From positions 1 through 40,721 of the forward strand of contig JAAZNC010000036.1 of the NCBI GenBank assembly GCA_012798455.1: a stretch of 40,721 nucleotides of DNA, written 5' to 3'. The notes beneath the pieces were generated by a model. That model was not told the DNA's origin, made no database searches, and was given only the letters and a program-made list of their open reading frames with translations. The position numbers and the translations under genes were made by a program. This stretch comes from Chloroflexota bacterium (GTDB lineage: Bacteria > Chloroflexota > Anaerolineae > Anaerolineales > Anaerolineaceae). Shown here piece after piece: positions 38,273-40,721 of this stretch (positions are counted from its first letter, which is position 1; each line of letters begins with the position of its first letter).

Positions 38273-39844
38273 TTACTCAGCAGCACTTTGGGTTGCGGTC
38301 GGTGTCGCAGAAGGAGTAACGGTTGATATTGATGTCGGCGCCAGGGTAGATGTAATGGTAGGTGTGGGCACAGCCAGCCCCGATTGGCTAAAATCAAGGT
38401 TGACTACCTCACCCATCGCACCCAGATTTCCCAGGTATTCCTGGTTGAAATATACTTCCAGAGCAGCACCGTTGCCACTCTGCAGTAAAATGCGATCATC
38501 GCCTGAGAAAGTATAAGCATTACCGGGTACGGTACGTCCCTCAAATTCAATCACTCCATCCACTGTGATACGCATCCAGGCACGCTGCTGAGCAATGATG
38601 TACAATTGTAATGGAGCAGCATTGGCAGTGGCAACCGGTACTACCACCTGCGTCTCAACTTGCGTCGTAACCGGAACATTAGCTTGTTCAGTGGTTAAAG
38701 TTCCCTCCGCAGTCAATTGTGTTTCCAGGGTGATAGTGGGAGTGGCAGTGTTCTGCAACATTTCAGAAATAGAGGGAGCTGCGGTAGGGGTTTCATCCGT
38801 ACCTTTTCCAAAGATCTGCGATGCTCCCCAGAAAATAAACACAAACAACCCTATCACAACCAGTGAACCAAAGATCAAATCAGGGGAAAGGAAACGGCGA
38901 AGCTTATCAGGAAGATGGACGCTAACCTTGACAGTTGGTTCCCGTGGAGCCCATTTTTCCTGCATGTTTTCACGACGTTGGGTTTCAAGTCCTTCTGCAT
39001 AAAGTGAAGATACTGCATCATCGTCCATCTCCAGGAAATTAGCATAATTAAAAACCATGCCGCGCCCTTGGATAGATGAGGGTAGATTGTCGATCTGTCC
39101 ATCTTCAATAGCTTGGACATACATACGGCGCAACCGGGTAAACTGTTCCACATCTGAAAGTGAAAGACCCATCTTTTCACGCCGTGCACGCATCTGCTGC
39201 CCGACTTCTTTGAATATCTCTTCCGAAGGACGCCCGGAACTGTTCACAGGAACACCGGGTTGCCCCTGATTTTCCCCAAATTCTTGTGGCGGTGCTTCTC
39301 CTTCCTTTATTTTCTCTGTTTTGGTTTCGTCAATGGAAGTATCTGATTGTTTTCCAATTTTGCTTCTCAACAACTTCGCCAGGGAAAATTTTCGCCCACT
39401 CTTTTCTTGCAGTTCGTCCTTTTCCTTACTTTCATCATCTATTCTTTTAGGTAGCAAGAATTTAGGCAAGTAGAATTTCCGTTCCCTGTTTTTCGGGAGC
39501 TGAGGAACTTCCTCTTTTTTTTCAATCAGAGCCGGTTCTGCTTCGTCCGATGAAACATCTCTTTTCCGCTTCAATTCATCCTTGTTGATTACCGGTTGCT
39601 TTTCATCAACCACAAGAGGGTTTTCCCATAGTGCGAGCAGTTCTTGGGGATCCAGTTCCAGAAATACCGCATATAAGCGCAAAAAGCCACGCGCCTGGGC
39701 TTTGGATGGCAACAATTCAGGATTATCGTTTTCTAGTTCATGCAAATACTGCAAACGGATATGTGTTGCTTTGGCGACATCCTGAAGGCTGATATCCTTA
39801 AACTCACGGGTATCTTTTAAGATCTGTCCAACAGTTTTATTCAT
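38273..39844 (-). CDS. RodZ-like membrane protein with two HTH domains
   Basis: A 523-residue protein with two N-terminal Xre/HTH_25-type domains: residues about 4-68 (VGQILKDTREFKDISLQDVAKATHIRLQYLHELENDN) and about 210-285 (VGQQMRARREKMGLSLSDVEQFTRLRRMYVQAIEDG), each followed by the RGFLRLYAVFLELDP- or GRGMVFNYANFLEMD-type extension. A highly charged linker separates them. One transmembrane helix follows (LIFGSLVVIGLFVFIFWGASQIFG), then a Thr/Pro-rich linker and a C-terminal DUF4115/RodZ-like beta domain (LQLYIIAQQRAWMRITVDGVIEFEGRTVPG). Ordinary RodZ has one HTH. RodZ links MreB to the wall machinery; whether that applies here is uncertain. Confidence 0.87.
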   Translation of the reverse strand: MNKTVGQILKDTREFKDISLQDVAKATHIRLQYLHELENDNPELLPSKAQARGFLRLYAVFLELDPQELLALWENPLVVDEKQPVINKDELKRKRDVSSDEAEPALIEKKEEVPQLPKNRERKFYLPKFLLPKRIDDESKEKDELQEKSGRKFSLAKLLRSKIGKQSDTSIDETKTEKIKEGEAPPQEFGENQGQPGVPVNSSGRPSEEIFKEVGQQMRARREKMGLSLSDVEQFTRLRRMYVQAIEDGQIDNLPSSIQGRGMVFNYANFLEMDDDAVSSLYAEGLETQRRENMQEKWAPREPTVKVSVHLPDKLRRFLSPDLIFGSLVVIGLFVFIFWGASQIFGKGTDETPTAAPSISEMLQNTATPTITLETQLTAEGTLTTEQANVPVTTQVETQVVVPVATANAAPLQLYIIAQQRAWMRITVDGVIEFEGRTVPGNAYTFSGDDRILLQSGNGAALEVYFNQEYLGNLGAMGEVVNLDFSQSGLAVPTPTITSTLAPTSISTVTPSATPTATQSAAE

Positions 39845-39877
39845 CGGTATTGATTATATGCGGAAATAGATTTAAAG

Positions 39878-39907
39878 AACCGGCTTGCGATTACTCTCAA
39901 GCCGGTT
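39878..39907. terminator. terminator between rplI and the RodZ-like gene
   Basis: AACCGGCTTG (39878-39887) pairs with CAAGCCGGTT (39898-39907), loop 10 nt. On the minus strand, the direction of rplI, it is followed by CTTTAAATC, a modest T-tract. Confidence 0.7.
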
Positions 39908-39919
39908 TTTGAACATTTC

Positions 39920-40483
39920 TTACTCTTGTTGTTCGCTTGAGACGGGCTCAGTGAACGATGGAATTTCATCAATAGTGGGAAGCTTGGTTTTTTCTTCCTT
40001 GCCTTTTTCTTTAGAAGCTTTCTGTTCTTTTTCAGCTTCTTCCTCACTTATAACAGTCACTTTCACTTCAGGGATAAGATCAAAGGTCAAGCGGACCTTG
40101 ACATCATGGGTCCCAACCTCACGCAGTGGTTGCGATTCGATCCAATGACGATCGATTTCCAGGCGGGTCTTATCGGAGATCGCGTCAGCGATCATCTGCT
40201 GAGTAATAGAACCGTATAAACGACCAGTCTCGCCAACCTTAGCGGTGAAGGTTAATTCCAGCCCTGCGATCTTTTCAGCCACGCCAGCCATTTCTTCATT
40301 CAAAGCAATACGGCGTTTTTCGGCAGCTTGCTGGATCTTTTCTACTTGCCTGAGTGCACCCGGTGTGGCGATCACCGCCAGTTTTTGCGGGATAAGGAAG
40401 TTCCTGCCGTAGCCATTGGCAACTTTCTTGATCTCTCCCGCCCTGCCTAGATTATAAACATCACGGATTAATAAGACTTTCAT
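39920..40483 (-). CDS. rplI: 50S ribosomal protein L9
   Basis: A 187-residue ribosomal protein. The N-terminal domain MKVLLIRDVYNLGRAGEIKKVANGYGRNFLIPQKLAV and the long connecting helix (EKIQQAAEKRRIALNEEMAGVAEKIAG) are diagnostic; the C-terminal domain (GRLYGSITQQMIADAI... IPEVKVTVI) is complete. About 40 extra, strongly charged residues follow (EEEAEKEQKASKEKGKEEK...), so it is longer than the usual about 150. The ATG at 40483 follows GAAAGGG and gives the canonical N-terminus; the frame is open a further 90 nt upstream. L9 binds 23S rRNA and helps reading-frame maintenance. Confidence 0.95.
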   Translation of the reverse strand: MKVLLIRDVYNLGRAGEIKKVANGYGRNFLIPQKLAVIATPGALRQVEKIQQAAEKRRIALNEEMAGVAEKIAGLELTFTAKVGETGRLYGSITQQMIADAISDKTRLEIDRHWIESQPLREVGTHDVKVRLTFDLIPEVKVTVISEEEAEKEQKASKEKGKEEKTKLPTIDEIPSFTEPVSSEQQE

Positions 40484-40610
40484 TTGTTCAAGCCCTTTCT
40501 CATTTTGTCTGTCACGCGAAGGGTACAACGCATCCAGCGGAGAAATTCTACCAGAGCCATTCCGAATCGTCAATCAACCTAATGAGACTGTTGAAAAAGA
40601 AGTGACAAAA

Positions 40611-40639
40611 TTGACAAAGGGGGAGAGATTTAATAGAAT
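40611..40639 (+). promoter_or_regulatory. promoter of the transposase-like gene
   Basis: TTGACA (40611-40616), 17 bp, TAGAAT (40634-40639): a near-consensus promoter placed 28 nt inside the putative IS end. Confidence 0.7.
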
Positions 40640-40666
40640 AGGGGGAACAACAGCAGCGAGGGAAGC

Positions 40667-40721
40667 ATGGCACACGAACACTTCATCGAGACGGGGGAAG
40701 GTACCTTTTATGGGGAATACA
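40667..40721 (+). CDS. transposase-like protein, N-terminal fragment
   Basis: Only 18 codons are visible (MAHEHFIETGEGTFYGEY) before the window ends. The ATG has GAGGGAA upstream. The GxGTFYGEY-like start recalls IS1182/IS5-group transposases, whose N-termini often read GSFFGDFLYD, but this is from memory and weak on so few residues. The neighbouring IS-like terminal repeat and strong promoter support it. Confidence 0.45.
   Translation, partial: MAHEHFIETGEGTFYGEY

Larger units (their letters stand above)
40583..40721. mobile_element. left end of an insertion sequence (continues beyond window)
   Basis: TGAGACTGTTGAAAAAG at 40583-40599 resembles an IS terminal repeat and the ends of the MITE-like element at 37822. 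It is followed by a strong promoter and a transposase-like start. The right end and target duplication lie outside the window, so the boundary is provisional. Confidence 0.55.

Overview
The window looks like a chromosomal segment of an anaerobic Chloroflexi, most likely class Anaerolineae. This is inferred from moderate GC (mid-40s % by eye), lipoproteins and membrane-anchored proteins with Thr/Pro-rich 'PTPTxT' linkers, an HTH-anchored RodZ-like protein, a LysW-like zinc ribbon, tandem DegV proteins and a DUF5667 anti-sigma-like protein. It carries mostly housekeeping and transport genes in short operons on both strands. I see no tRNA, rRNA or CRISPR array. Mobile DNA is limited to the left end of an insertion sequence at the right edge, a small MITE-like element near 37.9 kb and a decayed repeat near 31.3 kb.

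Layout. 1-3.1 kb (minus): a LacI-type repressor with a doubled operator, a uracil/xanthine permease behind a leader-peptide/terminator attenuator, and a small membrane protein. 3.2-8.3 kb: a methyltransferase, an ECF-type vitamin transporter (S component on plus; EcfT and a fused double ATPase on minus), a ferritin-like lipoprotein and a LysW-like protein. 8.5-13.1 kb: a SprT-like protease and an iron-uptake locus (ferric-reductase-like flavoprotein converging on FeoA-FeoB). 13.3-18.0 kb: TrpRS, then a minus-strand cluster ZIP transporter-MurJ-TPR protein. 18.2-19.9 kb: an RsmI-type methylase, a small membrane protein and a DUF2807 lipoprotein. 19.9-23.9 kb (minus): two DegV paralogues, AlaX and an MFS carrier. 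24.0-27.5 kb: an MFS efflux-type carrier behind an elaborate leader, then an ECF sigma/anti-sigma pair. 27.7-31.1 kb: an ABC-2 exporter (one ATPase, two permeases). 31.5-36.4 kb: FTCD, a CapA-like lipoprotein, dCTP deaminase and a frameshifted membrane protein. 36.4-40.7 kb: RimO, a short LuxR-type HTH protein, a double-HTH RodZ-like protein, ribosomal protein L9, and the start of a transposase-like gene.

The most notable findings are regulatory. At 23980-24180, upstream of an MFS gene that starts with TTG, there is a near-consensus promoter overlapped by a perfect dyad, a 19-codon leader ORF with a strong Shine-Dalgarno, and four RNA segments that can pair as 1:2 + 3:4 (terminator) or 2:3 (antiterminator). 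This is the architecture of ribosome-mediated, possibly drug-induced, attenuation. At 2609-2769 the uracil permease has its own promoter, a 24-codon leader ORF and a strong terminator directly after the leader stop codon, which resembles pyrBI-type attenuation. The lacI-type gene has an operator exactly filling the 17-bp promoter spacer, and feoA appears to be transcribed from or next to its first codon with a dyad over the -10 box. All functional claims rest on motif reading by eye; no searches or folding calculations were run.
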